Shown here piece by piece: positions 55,601 to 64,000 of a stretch of 64,000 bases of DNA; the first letter of the stretch is position 1, and each line of letters opens with the position of its first letter. The stretch spans positions 2,776,001 through 2,840,000 of the forward strand of contig NC_135554.1 in the NCBI RefSeq assembly GCF_964340395.1, in the 5' to 3' direction. Position numbers and translations under genes: made by a program. Under the pieces are notes generated by a model. It did no database searches and was not told the DNA's origin. It worked only from the letters and a program-made list of their open reading frames with translations. This DNA comes from Glandiceps talaboti (taxonomy: Eukaryota > Hemichordata > Enteropneusta > Spengelidae).

Positions 55601-58600
55601 CACTGCCATGGTAGAGGATACAACTATAACACTGCCATGGTAGAGGATACAACTATAACACTGCCATGGTAGAGGATACAACTATAACACTGCCATGGTA
55701 GAGGATACAACTATAACACTGCCATGGTAGAGGATACAACTATAACACTGCCATGGTAGAGGATACAACTATAACACTGCTATGGTAGAGGATACAACTA
55801 TAACACTGCCATGGTAGAGGATACAACTATAACACTGCTATGGTAGAGGATACAACTATAACACTGCCGTGGTAGAGGATACAACTATAGCACTGCCATG
55901 GTAGAGGATACAACTATAACACTGCCATGGTAGAGGATACAACTATAACACTGCTATGGTAGAGGATACAACTATAACACTGCCGTGGTAGAGGATACAA
56001 CTATAGCACTGCCATGGTAGAGGATACAACTATAACACTGCTATGGTAGAGGATACAACTATAACACTGCTATGGTAGAGGATACAACTATAGCACTGCC
56101 ATGGTAGAGGATACAACTATAACACTGCCATGGTAGAGGATACAACTATAACACTGCTATGGTAGAGGATACAACTATAACACTGCCGTGGTAGAGGATA
56201 CAACTATAGCACTGCCATGGTAGAGGATACAACTATAACACTGCCATGGTAGAGGATACAACTATAACACTGCCGTGGTAGAGGATACAACTATAGCACT
56301 GCCATGGTAGAGGATACAACTATAACACTGCCATGGTAGAGGATACAACTATAACACTGCCATGGTAGAGGATACAACTATAACACTGCTATGGTAGAGG
56401 ATACAACTATAACACTGCCATGGTAGAGGATACAACTATAACACTGCCATGGTAGAGGATACAACTATAACACTGCCATGGTAGAGGATACAACTATAAC
56501 ACTGCCATGGTAGAGGATACAACTATAACACTGCCATGGTAGAGGATACAACTATAACACTGCCATGGTAGAGGATACAACTATAACACTGCCATGGTAG
56601 AGGATAAAACTATAATAACACTGCCTTGGTAGAGGATACAACTATAACACTGCTATGGTAGAGGATACAACTATAACACTGCCATGGTAGAGGATACAAC
56701 TATAACACTGCCATGGTAGAGGATACAACTATAACACTGCCGTGGTAGAGGATACAACTATAGCACTGCCATGGTAGAGGATACAACTATAACACTGCCA
56801 TGGTAGAGGATACAACTATAACACTGCCGTGGTAGAGGATACAACTATAGCACTGCCATGGTAGAGGATACAACTATAACACTGCCATGGTAGAGGATAC
56901 AACTATAACACTGCCATGGTAGAGGATGCAACTATAACACTGCCATGGTAGAGGATACAACTATAGCACTGCCATGGTAGAGGATACAACTATAGCACTG
57001 CCATGGTAGAGGATACAACTATAACACTGCCATGGTAGAGGATACAACTATAACACTGCCATGGTAGAGGATACAACTATAACACTGCCATGGTAGAGGA
57101 TACAACTATAACACTGTCATGGTAGAGGATACAACTATAACACTGCCATGGTAGAGGATACAACTATAACACTGCCATGGTAGAGGATACAACTATAACA
57201 CTGCCATGGTAGAGGATACAACTATAACACTGCCATGGTAGAGGATACAACTATAACACTGCCATGGTAGAGGATACAACTATAACACTGCCATGGTAGA
57301 GGATACAACTATAACACTGCCATGGTAGAGGATACAACTATAACACTGCCATGGTAGAGGATACAACTATAACACTGCCATGGTAGAGGATACAACTATA
57401 ACACTGCCATGGTAGAGGATACAACTATAACACTGCCGTGGTAGAGGATACAACTATAACACTGCCATGGTAGAGGATACAACTATAACACTGCCATGGT
57501 AGAGGATACAACTATAACACTGCCATGGTAGAGGATACAACTATAACACTGCCATGGTAGAGGATACAACTATATACATGTATCCTACACTGACATAGTA
57601 GAGGACATATCCTACACTGACATACAAAAATGAAGTAGAGGACATATCCTACACTGACATGGTAGAGGACATATCCTACAGTGACATAGTAGAGGACATA
57701 TCCTACACTGACATGGTAGAGGACATATCCTACAGTGACATAGTAGAGGACATATCCTACACTGACATGGTAGAGGACATATCCTACAGTGACATAGTAG
57801 AGGACATATCCTACACTGACATGGTAGAGGACATATCCTACAGTGACATAGTAGAGGACATATCCTACACTGACATAGTAGAGGACATATCCTACACTGA
57901 CATGGTAGAGGACATATCCTACACTGACATACAAAAATGAAGTAGAGGACATATCCTACACTGACATGGTAGAGGACATATCCTACACTGACATACAAAA
58001 ATGAAGTAGAGGACATATCCTACAGTGACATAGTAGAGGACATATCCTACAGTGACATAGTAGAGGACATATCCTACACTGACATGGTAGAGGACATATC
58101 CTACACTGACATACAAAAATGAAGTAGAGGACATATCCTACACTGACATGGTAGAGGACATATCCTACACTGACATGGTAGAGGACATATCCTACAGTGA
58201 CATAGTAGAGGACATATCCTACAGTGACAGAGTAGAGGACATATCCTACACTGACATACAAAAATGAAGTAGAGGACATATCCTACACTGACATGGTAGA
58301 GGACATATCCTACAGTGACATAGTAGAGGACATATCCTACAGTGACATGGTACATGTAGAGGAGACACCTTACGAATGATTTATAATTTTGGAAGACTGA
58401 CCTGAGAAAAAGACTTCATAACAGTGATTGGTGCAAAAGCTTACCCAAAGCATCTATATATAACAGTGATTGGCTAAAAGTTTATCCCAAACCATTCATG
58501 AAATAACAGTTATTTTAAAAAAAACTTACCCCACATATCTATGCTATCTAAGCAGTGACTCAATAGAAGATTCACCCCACAATACATGTATCTATGCTAT

Positions 58601-61600
58601 CTAAACAGTGATTGGATAGAAGACTCACCCCACAATACATGTATCTATGCTATCTAAACAGTGATTGGGTAGAAGACTCACCCCACAATACATGTATCTA
58701 TGCTATCTAAACAGTGATTGGATACAAGACTCACCCCACAATACATGTATCTATGCTATCTAAACAGTGATTGGGTAGAAGACTCACCCCACAATACATG
58801 TATCTATGCTATCTAAACAGTGATTGGATACAAGACTCACCCCACAATACATGTATCTATGCTATCTAAACAGTGATTGGGTAGAAGACTCACCCCACAA
58901 TACATATGCTATCTAAACAGTGATTGGATACAAGACTCACCCCACAATACATGTATCTATGCTATCTAAACAGTGATTGGATAGAAGACTCACCCCACAA
59001 TACATGTATCTATGCTATCTAAACAGTGATTGGATACAAGCCTCACCCCACAATACATGTATCTATGCTATCTAAACAGTGATTGGATAGAAGACGCACC
59101 CCACAATACATGTATCTATGCTATCTAAACAGTGATTGGATAGAAGACTCACCCACAATACATGTATCTACATTGTATGCTATCTAAACAGTGATTGGGT
59201 AGAAGACACACCCCACAATACATGTATCTATGCTATCTAAACAGTGATTGGGTAGAAGACTCACCCCACAATACATGTATCTATGCTATCTAAACAGTGA
59301 TTGGGTAGAAGACTCACCCCACAATACATGTATCTATGCTATCTAAACAGTGATTGGATAGAAGACTCACCCCACAATACATGTATCTATGCTATCTAAA
59401 CAGTGATTGGGTAGAAGACTCACCCCACAATACATGTATCTATGCTATCTAAACAGTGATTGGGTAGAAGACTCACCCCACAATACATGTGTCTATGCTA
59501 TCTAAACAGTGATTGGGTAGAAGACTCACCCCACAATACATGTATCTATGCTATCTAAACAGTGATTGGGTAGAAGACTCACCCCACAATACATATGCTA
59601 TCTAAACAGTGATTGGATACAAGACTCACCCCACAATACATGTATCTATGCTATCTAAACAGTGATTGGATAGAAGACTCACCCCACAATACATGTATCT
59701 ATGCTATCTAAACAGTGATTGGATACAAGACTCACCCCACAATACATGTATCTATGCTATCTAAACAGTGATTGGATAGAAGACTCACCCCACAATACAT
59801 GTATCTATGCTATCTAAACAGTGATTGGGTAGAAGACTCACCCCACAATACATGTATCTATGCTATCTAAACAGTGATTGGGTAGAAGACTCACCCCACA
59901 ATACATGTATCTATGCTATCTAAACAGTGATTGGGTAGAAGACTCACCCCACAATACATGTATCTATGCTATCTATGCTATAGAAGACTCACCCCACAGG
60001 ATCCTTTGAGAATGTAAGGATCATCAGGATAGTCATAGCCTTCACAGCTGACTTCTATAGTACCAAATCTGTATGCATTGTCCATGTCTGTTTTACATTC
60101 CCACTGTCAACAAATAACAAATATCTACAATGTATTGCGTCTCTTAATACTTCACAGTCTCTGAACAGTTACAATAGAGTTATAGTAGATATGAACTACT
60201 GTTAGTCAGTTGATGAGTTATAGTAGGTCTGAACTACTGTTAGTCAGTTGATGAGTTATAGTAGATATGAACTACTGTTAGTCAGTTGATGAGTTATAGT
60301 AGATATGAACTACTGTTAGTCAGTTGATGAGTTATAGTAGATATGAACTACTGTTAGTCAGTTGATGAGTTATAGTAGATATGAACTACTGTTAGTCAGT
60401 TGATGAGTTATAGTAGATATGAACTACTGTTAGTCAGTTGATGAGTTATAGTAGGTCTGAACTACTGTTAGTCAGTTGATGAGTTATAGTAGATATGAAC
60501 TACTATTAGTCAGTTGATGAGTTATAGTAGATATGAACTACTGTTAGTCAGTTGATGAGTTATAGTAGGTCTGAATTACTGTTAGTCAGTTGATGAGTTA
60601 TAGTAGGTCTGAACTACTATTAGTCAGTTGATGAGTTATAGTAGATATGAACCACTGTTAGTCAGTTGATGAGTTATAGTAGATATGAACTACTGTTAGT
60701 CAGTTGATGAGTTATAGTAGGTCTGAACTACTGTTAGTCAGTTGATGAGTTATAGTAGGTCTGAACTACTGTTAGTCAGTTGATGAGTTATAGTAGATAT
60801 GAACTACTATTAGTCAGTTGATGAGTTATAGTAGATATGAACTACTGTTAGTCAGTTGATGAGTTATAGTAGGTCTGAATTACTGTTAGTCAGTTGATGA
60901 GTTATAGTAGGTCTGAACTACTATTAGTCAGTTGATGAGTTATAGTAGATATGAACCACTGTTAGTCAGTTGATGAGTTATAGTAGATATGAACTACTGT
61001 TAGTCAGTTGATGAGTTATAGTAGGTCTGAACTACTGTTAGTCAGTTGATGAGTTATAGTAGATATGAACTACTATTAGTCAGTTGATGAGTTATAGTAG
61101 ATATGAACTACTGTTAGTCAGTTGATGAGTTATAGTAGATATGAACTACTGTTAGTCAGTTGATGAGTTATAGTAGATATGAACTACTGTTAGTCAGTTG
61201 ATGAGTTATAGTAGATATGAACTACTGTTAGTCAGTTGATGAGTTATAGTAGATATGAACTACTGTTAGTCAGTTGATGAGTTATAGTAGATATGAACTA
61301 CTGTTAGTCAGTTGATGAGTTATAGTAGGTCTGAATTACTGTTAGTCAGTTGATGAGTTATAGTAGGTCTGAACTACTATTAGTCAGTTGATGAGTTATA
61401 GTAGATATGAACCACTGTTAGTCAGTTGATGAGTTATAGTAGATATGAACTACTGTTAGTCAGTTGACGAGTTATAGTAGATATGAACTACTGTTAGTCA
61501 GTTGATGAGTTATAGTAGATATGAACTACTGTTAGTCAGTTGATGAGTTATAGTAGATATGAACTACTGTTAGTCAGTTGATGAGTTATAGTAGGTCTGA

Positions 61601-62104
61601 ACTACTGTTAGTCAGTTGATGAGTTATCGTAGATATGAACTACTGTTAGTCAGTTGATGAGTTATAGTAGATATGAACTACTGTTAGTCAGTTGATGAGT
61701 TATAGTAGATATGAACTACTGTTAGTCAGTTGATGAGTTATAGTAGATATGAACTACTGTTAGTCAGTTGATGAGTTATAGTAGATATGAACTACTGTTA
61801 GTCAGTTGATGAGTTATAGTAGGTCTGAACTACTGTTAGTCAGTTGATGAGTTATGGTAGATATGAACTACTGTTAGTCAGTTGATGAGTTATAGTAGGT
61901 CTGAACTACTGTTAGTCAGTTGATGAGTTATAGTAGATATGAACTACTGTTAGTCAGTTGATGAGTTATAGTAGATATGAACTACTGTTAGTCAGTTGAC
62001 GAGTTATTTACCTGTACATCATAACCATCAGAGCCTCTGTTATAACACTGTACAACTTGTGGTACAAAACTTGTACAACCTGCATTTCCACCAACACATT
62101 TGAG
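41549..62104 (-). CDS. SARAF: SARAF (TMEM66) homologue, 5'-incomplete, eight exons visible
   Basis: Exons on the minus strand are 62104-62012, 60103-59993, 54863-54757, 53730 to about 53578, 50327-50204, 48691-48565, 42521-42379 and 41574-41549. SARAF is a single-pass ER-membrane protein that limits store-operated calcium entry by acting on the STIM1/Orai1 machinery. The lumenal part shows the family blocks L-K-C-V-G-G, D-G-Y-D-V-Q-W-E-C-K, S-C-E-G-Y and L-K-G-S-C-G-L-E-Y. One hydrophobic segment follows. The cytosolic tail is Gly/Tyr/Pro-rich, with G-P-P-P-P-G-F, G-F-W-T-G and the end T-R-T-A-S-G-F-G-G-T-R-R-R, nearly the same as the vertebrate terminus. The exon(s) for the signal peptide and first lumenal residues are outside the window. 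Introns hold about 10 kb of tandem repeats. The junction between the fourth and fifth visible exons does not resolve in phase. Confidence 0.9.
41642..41845. repeat. Compound microsatellite CA/CATA/CGCA in SARAF intron
   Basis: About 17 CA units, then CATA runs and about ten CGCA units. The frames over it are repeat translations. Confidence 0.97.
41850..42325. repeat. 16-bp minisatellite in SARAF last intron
   Basis: The unit is CCATACACTATCTATA with many variants (about 29 copies). A larger block of about 176 bp appears twice. The array begins about 50 bases after the 5' splice site of the exon at 42379. Confidence 0.93.
42379..42521 (-). CDS. SARAF: SARAF homologue exon, Gly/Ser-rich tail
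   Basis: The acceptor is GTTTGCAG and the donor CTG|GTCAGT, with phase 2 in and phase 1 out. The sequence is Gly/Tyr-rich, then seven glycines and five serines, ending G-T-R-T-A-S. Vertebrate SARAF has the same T-R-T-A-S-G just before its C-terminus. Confidence 0.92.
42545..42690. repeat. 52-bp repeat, about 2.7 copies
   Basis: Units contain AGTATCTATGCTAAGTGAAA followed by GATATAACATTATTACAGTC. It abuts the acceptor of the exon at 42521, and the acceptor-proximal sequence is itself part of the repeat. Confidence 0.85.
42717..43105. repeat. 51-bp minisatellite, about 7.6 copies
   Basis: Units contain GTTGTTGGTGGTTGAGTAGT and TACACATACAGCAGTCACTA. As 51 is divisible by three, the minus strand stays open as a 17-residue repeat. 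Confidence 0.94.
43108..48482. repeat. 5.4-kb satellite of 13-bp units in SARAF intron
   Basis: The basic unit is CTAGGGTACTATA with frequent variants TACACTAGTG, TAGACTAGGG and GGTTCTATACTAGG, giving about 410 units. Higher-order structure is visible. A 65-bp block (five units) repeats several times at 47040-47330, and a block with TACCGGTACACTAGTGTACT recurs at about 47473, 48063, 48199, 48347 and 48395. The 43.1-43.7 kb end has its own TATATATA-containing variant. Confidence 0.97.
48565..48691 (-). CDS. SARAF: SARAF homologue exon, GFWTG motif
   Basis: The acceptor is ATATTAG and the donor GAAA|GTAAGT, with phase 1 in and phase 2 out. It encodes a five-fold Thr-Gly repeat and then G-F-W-T-G-A-A-T-G-G-L-L-G-Y-M-F-G, the most conserved block of the SARAF tail. 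A LINE reverse-transcriptase fragment on the opposite strand lies about 50 bases upstream. The 5.4-kb satellite starts about 80 bases after the donor. Confidence 0.93.
48745..48910 (+). pseudogene. LINE reverse-transcriptase fragment
   Basis: Plus-strand reading gives L-Y-R-S-L-R-S-C-V, then G-T-H-Q-G-C-M-L-S-P-V-L-F-S-L-F-I-N-D, the signature around reverse-transcriptase block 4. It is cut off sharply at about 48905 by the dispersed TIR element. Confidence 0.85.
48905..49656 (+). mobile_element. Dispersed TIR element, right portion, with 86-bp CA run
   Basis: Several imperfect copies of the CCTAATTTGCATATCACTGA segment are followed by the CA microsatellite (49526-49611) and the terminal CAGTTCAGTTGTGCTA. 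The left terminus is missing; the copy starts inside the LINE fragment. Confidence 0.8.
49657..50203. other. Intronic AT-rich sequence
   Basis: Imperfect copies of ATTATCTGATTGTGACTGT and ATCAAGTTATCATGTTTTCA lie at 49915-50090. Nothing else recognised. Confidence 0.5.
50204..50327 (-). CDS. SARAF: SARAF homologue exon, cytosolic Gly/Pro-rich tail
   Basis: The acceptor is AACACAG and the donor GGAG|GTAGGT. The exon encodes a Tyr/Gly-rich stretch, a run of six glycines, then G-P-P-P-P-G-F-R-S, matching the vertebrate G-P-P-P-P-G-F-K-S. It reads from phase 0 at its start and leaves one base at its end. The only other upstream AG would bring an in-frame TGA. Confidence 0.88.
50750..50970 (+). 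mobile_element. Short complete TIR element (about 220 bp)
   Basis: It starts TAGCACAACTG and ends CAGTTGTGCTA, a perfect 11-bp terminal inverted repeat. The interior has TTGCTATGGGTGTGATCTTG twice. If the outer TA is a target duplication, this fits a Tc1/mariner-type non-autonomous element. Sequence just left of the start is also shared with the copy at 62329, so the true left boundary may be further out. Confidence 0.75.
50971..52400 (+). mobile_element. Dispersed TIR element carrying a nested hairpin insertion
   Basis: Family sequence at about 51075-51216 (ending TTTTCATCTTTCCAATAT) resumes at about 51613 (TATAAACACCATTATTTGGC) and runs to CAGTTGTGCTA at 52400. A GACA microsatellite lies at 52336-52356. 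In undisturbed copies the two halves are contiguous. Confidence 0.75.
51217..51612. mobile_element. Palindromic element nested in the TIR element
   Basis: Positions 51218-51416 form a long hairpin. ACACATATTGCCTGGCCTAT and ATTCGGGCTATAGC on the left are matched by GCTATAGCCCGAATATAGGC and CAGGCAATATGTGT on the right. The 51417-51612 part contains two near copies of TGCTGTGAACTYGCGGTGG. Confidence 0.8.
52405..52530. mobile_element. Hairpin element, family of GGTTTTGCAGACC
   Basis: Arms TTTATGGTCCAGATATGGGT and ACTCATATCTGGGCCATAAA are inverted repeats about 60 bases apart. Related copies lie at 53226-53340 and 39041. Confidence 0.75.
52621..52830 (+). pseudogene. Exon-like fragment starting ATGGCGGAAGCC, with an internal stop
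   Basis: The frame reads M-A-E-A-D-D-I-Q-Q-W-L-Q-G-I-P-P for about 31 codons, then TGA, then stays open for another 35 codons or so. Codon use and GC content look more coding-like than the flanks. I do not recognise the family. It lies between two hairpin elements of one family and may be captured or element-internal sequence. Confidence 0.3.
52831..53225. other. Unassigned sequence between two hairpin copies
   Basis: AT-rich, with a hydrophobic open frame at 52907-53089 that contains repeated V-D-C-G-type sequence (TCGATTGTGGCA occurs at 52697 and 52990). No gene assigned. Confidence 0.35.
53226..53340. mobile_element. Hairpin element, second copy of the GGTTTTGCAGACC family
   Basis: Left ATGGGTTTTGCAGACCTTGG and right TCTGCAAAACCCATATCTGG are inverted. 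The centre CCCTTCTAAAGTCGGGCCCT is GC-rich. Confidence 0.78.
53578..53730 (-). CDS. SARAF: SARAF homologue exon, transmembrane segment (3' end uncertain)
   Basis: The acceptor ATTTTAG is in phase with the previous exon. After a basic/aromatic stretch (W-K-K-S-S-W) comes a hydrophobic run L-G-D-I-L-M-W-V-V-I-A-V-I-V-Y-A-I-Y, the single membrane span. The open frame closes at a TAA at 53576-53574. Possible GT donors leave exon ends at 53639, 53594 or 53578, but none is in phase with the next exon. A GC donor ending the exon at 53604 would be in phase but matches the consensus poorly. I give the outer limit. Confidence 0.8.
54080..54268. repeat. 37-bp minisatellite, about five copies
   Basis: Units contain ATTACATCATCAGATCTTTT and GAGTTATATTTTCAT. 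Confidence 0.92.
54418..54598. repeat. 57-58-bp repeat, about three copies
   Basis: Units contain AGTACATGGTAACTCTGAAG and TATCAAACTCGTGTCTGTAG. The array lies in the intron after the exon at 54757. Confidence 0.92.
54757..54863 (-). CDS. SARAF: SARAF homologue exon, lumenal juxtamembrane region
   Basis: The acceptor is TTATAG and the donor is GACTC|GTGAGT. The exon encodes L-E-Y-T-L-D-L followed by a His/Gln/Ser/Gly-rich stretch, then two bases of a serine codon. The L-E-Y start continues the vertebrate S-C-G-L-E-Y motif. The His-rich composition is peculiar to this protein. Confidence 0.9.
55245..57575. repeat. 29-bp minisatellite, about 80 copies
   Basis: The unit is CATGGTAGAGGATACAACTA followed by TAACACTGC. 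Variants (GCCGTGG, GCTATGG, TAGCACTG) recur in fixed order, and two copies of an AAAACTATAATAACACTGCC variant lie about 1 kb apart, evidence of block duplication. Confidence 0.97.
57576..58362. repeat. 27-bp minisatellite, about 28 copies
   Basis: The unit is GTAGAGGACATATCCTACAC followed by TGACATG. A longer variant with ACATACAAAAATGAA recurs five times and marks larger blocks. It shares the core CATGGTAGAGGA with the adjacent 29-bp array. Confidence 0.96.
58363..58545. other. Transition between two arrays
   Basis: Diverged partial units of the 53-bp repeat (AACAGTGATTGG-type) with no other structure. Confidence 0.6.
58546..59992. repeat. 53-bp minisatellite carrying the 5' splice site, about 27 copies
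   Basis: Units contain AGAAGACTCACCCCACAATA and CATGTATCTATGCTATCTAA. On the coding strand each regular unit reads TTGTGGGGTGAGTCTTC, reproducing the last bases of the exon at 59993 and its donor. A GATTGGGTAGAAG/GATTGGATACAAG alternation gives higher-order structure. Three units lack part of the sequence. Confidence 0.97.
59993..60103 (-). CDS. SARAF: SARAF homologue exon, lumenal domain (second visible)
   Basis: This 37-codon phase 0-0 exon begins W-E-C-K-T-D, contains S-C-E-G-Y-D and ends L-K-G-S-C-G. The donor is TGTGGG|GTGAGT. The adjacent 53-bp array reproduces this exon end and donor many times. Assignment to this copy is supported because only this one continues into coding sequence. 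Confidence 0.93.
60165..62003. repeat. 38-bp minisatellite, about 48 copies
   Basis: The unit is GTTAGTCAGTTGATGAGTTA followed by TAGTAGATATGAACTACT, with AGGTCTGAAC variants in recurring patterns. The last unit merges into intron positions close to the 5' splice site of the exon at 62012. Confidence 0.97.
62012..62104 (-). CDS. SARAF: SARAF homologue exon, lumenal domain (first visible)
   Basis: This 31-codon phase 0-0 exon has acceptor ATTTCAG and donor CAG|GTAAAT. It contains three conserved cysteines and ends D-G-Y-D-V-Q, as in the vertebrate lumenal domain. A 38-bp minisatellite begins within about a dozen bases of its donor. Confidence 0.93.
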
Positions 62105-62328
62105 CTGAAATAATAAATGAATTTGTCATTATTGAATAATATCATCAAATATTGAAACTGACATCAAGCATTATTATAACAGCAAAATCAATACAAATTA
62201 CAATACAAAGTACAATTAACTGACAATTTACAACTAAAGTTTCAAAACATACAATTTCTCCTAAAAAAAAGAGAAAAAAGAAACTGTACAATGTTGTTTT
62301 AAAAAGAAAAATAGCACCAATGATACTG

Positions 62329-63532
62329 TAGCAGAACTGTATTTAGCTGTTGCTATAGACATGGTCTTGTTGCTAGGCATATTTGCATACATTTATGGAA
62401 TCTTTATTAACTTGCCTACCCTTCCCACTTTTCATCTTTGCAATATAAACCATCATTTAGCTGTTGCTATGGGCATGGTCTCATTCCTAGACATATTTGC
62501 ATACATTTTTTGAATCTATTCATTTACCTACCCATCACTGTTGTTATCTTTGTAATAAGCATTGTCATTTCACTTTTGCTAAGAGCATGGTTATGGTTGC
62601 TTGGACCAAATGTGTTAAAATGTTTTCAACAATAACTGCAGAATAACACCTCCAGAAACATCCCACCCATGTTTCAACAATAACTGCAGAATAACGCCTC
62701 CAGAAACATCCCACCCATGTTTCAACAATAACTGCGGAATAACACCTCCAGAAACATCCCACCCATGTTTCAACAATAACTGCAGAATAACACCTCCAGA
62801 AACATCCCACCCATGTTTCAACAATAACTGCAGAATAACGCCTCCAGAAACATCCCATCCATGTTTCAACAATAACTGCGGAATAACACCTCCAGAAACA
62901 TCCCACCCATGTTTCAACAATAACTGCAGAATAACGCCTCCAGAAACATCCCACCCATGTTTCAACAATAACTGCAGAATAACGCCTCCAGAAACATCCC
63001 ATCCATGTTTCAACAATAACTGCAGAATAACACCTCCAGAAACATCCCACCCATTTTTCAACAATAACTGCAGAATAACACCTCTGCTTGGTAGTTTTAG
63101 ATTTTCACCAAAAAGACACATTTGTAGACCTAATTGCATATAACTGATTAGATCATCATGTCATGAACAAGTCTTAATTTAATATAAACACACTGTAGCA
63201 CATTCCAACCAAATTTCAGCCTAATCTGCCACAGTAGTTTTGGAATGAAAGATTTTTTGCCAAAAAGACACATTTTTAGCCATAATTTGCATATGACTGA
63301 TGGGATCAGCATGTCATGAACAATTCTTAATCTAAACATCTTAACGGACGTTCCAACCAAATTCAGACTGATCTGCCAAGTAGTTTTGGAGTTTAAAGTT
63401 TATTAGCCAAAAATCAAATTTTTTTTACCCAAATCAAAGACCAGTGTTAAGATCATTTTGATTTGAACAATTTCCCAACTAGACACCCCACCAAATATGG
63501 CAATTGTTCTAGCAGTTTTTGACTTTAAGTTC

Positions 63533-63572
<40 letters not shown>

Positions 63573-63596
63573 TACTTTATCAGTTCAGTTGTGCTA
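62329..63596 (+). mobile_element. Full-length TIR element (about 1.27 kb) with internal 48-bp array
   Basis: It starts TAGCAGAACTG and ends CAGTTGTGCTA (10 of 11 inverted matches). In order it has TTGCTATGGGCATGG-type segments, a 48-bp array (62625-63080), copies of TAATTTGCATATGACTGATG-like sequence, TTTGAACAATTTCCCAACTA, and a CA microsatellite (63537-63570). No transposase frame is present. The element lies just upstream of the first visible SARAF exon. Confidence 0.82.
62625..63080. repeat. 48-bp minisatellite inside the TIR element, about 9.5 copies
   Basis: Units contain CAACAATAACTGCAGAATAA and CACCTCCAGAAACATCCCAC. Related single copies of this segment occur in other members of the family, so the array arose from an internal segment of this copy. 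Confidence 0.94.
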
Positions 63597-63765
63597 AAAG
63601 CGTTAATTTGTCATCTTACATTACATACATTTGACAGTTAAACATTTCTGAAACCACATTTAGTTATCACATCTATTGCACAAGAAATCCTGCCATTCAA
63701 ATCAAGACTCAATCAGTGTTCAGGCATACCCTAGCCATTCAAATCAAGACTCCCTGTTCAGGCAT
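63597..63765. other. Short unassigned spacer
   Basis: Contains an imperfect direct repeat of AGCCATTCAAATCAAGACTC. No gene recognised. Confidence 0.5.
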
Positions 63766-64000
63766 GTAGTGAACAATTCTTAATGTAAACACCCCTAAGA
63801 ATGTTCCCACCAAATTTCAGACCGATATACATTGTATCTGTGCAGTAATTTTGGAGCGCAAGTTTTTTGATCAAAAATCACATTTTTGACCCAAAACGCA
63901 CATCCCTCGGACTCTGATATGATCAGTTTGATTGGTACAATTTCCCAACTACATGTAAACTCCAAAAGTAATGTCCCCCACAAATACCAAGGCAATCAAT
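63766..64000 (+). mobile_element. Dispersed TIR element, internal part, cut by window end
   Basis: Contains GTGAACAATTCTTAATGTAA, CCCACCAAATTTCAGACCGA and CAATTTCCCAACTA as in the other copies. Confidence 0.75.

Overview
This is metazoan nuclear DNA, probably from an invertebrate deuterostome. It has two intron-rich genes on the minus strand with GT-AG junctions, many decayed non-LTR retrotransposons, hairpin-forming non-autonomous elements, and more than 25 micro- or minisatellite arrays. There are no bacterial-style operons, rRNA genes or CRISPR arrays. I favour amphioxus (Branchiostoma-like). Intron minisatellites that begin at or span a 5' splice site are, as I recall, a described peculiarity of amphioxus genes ('mirage' minisatellites). 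I could not verify this, so the assignment is moderate at best.

Layout. 1-20.3 kb has no confidently supported gene. It holds the right end of a dispersed element (1-220), a LINE relic (2.2-3.3 kb), a 2.4-kb fold-back element with about 0.7-kb inverted arms (3.69-6.11 kb), and arrays with 245-, 48-, 29-, 44-, 16- and 39-bp units. It also has a near-identical 238-bp direct duplication and a weak two-exon candidate for a small secreted cysteine-rich peptide (14.7-15.6 kb).

20.4-34.75 kb, minus strand: a complete nine-exon gene for a homologue of PHF24 (KIAA1045/GINIP). The predicted protein has 396 residues, with an N-myristoylation-type start, one PHD-like zinc finger with all eight ligands, and EF-hand loops, two of them canonical. 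Its introns carry LINE fragments on both strands, a ~975-bp GTA-type trinucleotide array and several minisatellites.

35-41.5 kb is intergenic, with hairpin elements, a probable tRNA-derived SINE head and copies of the dispersed repeat family.

41.55-62.1 kb, minus strand: most of a SARAF (TMEM66) homologue, the ER-membrane negative regulator of store-operated calcium entry. Eight coding exons are visible, from the conserved lumenal domain to the terminal Arg-Arg-Arg-stop. The signal-peptide exon(s) lie beyond the right edge. About half of the 20.6-kb span is tandem repeats: a 5.4-kb satellite of 13-bp units, 29-, 27-, 53- and 38-bp arrays, and smaller ones. The 53-bp array starts at an exon and repeats its 5' splice site about 27 times.

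62.3-64 kb holds one apparently full-length copy of the dispersed terminal-inverted-repeat element and the start of another. The two genes share orientation but show no functional link: one is a G-alpha-i-interacting, calcium-binding-type protein family, the other a calcium-entry regulator.
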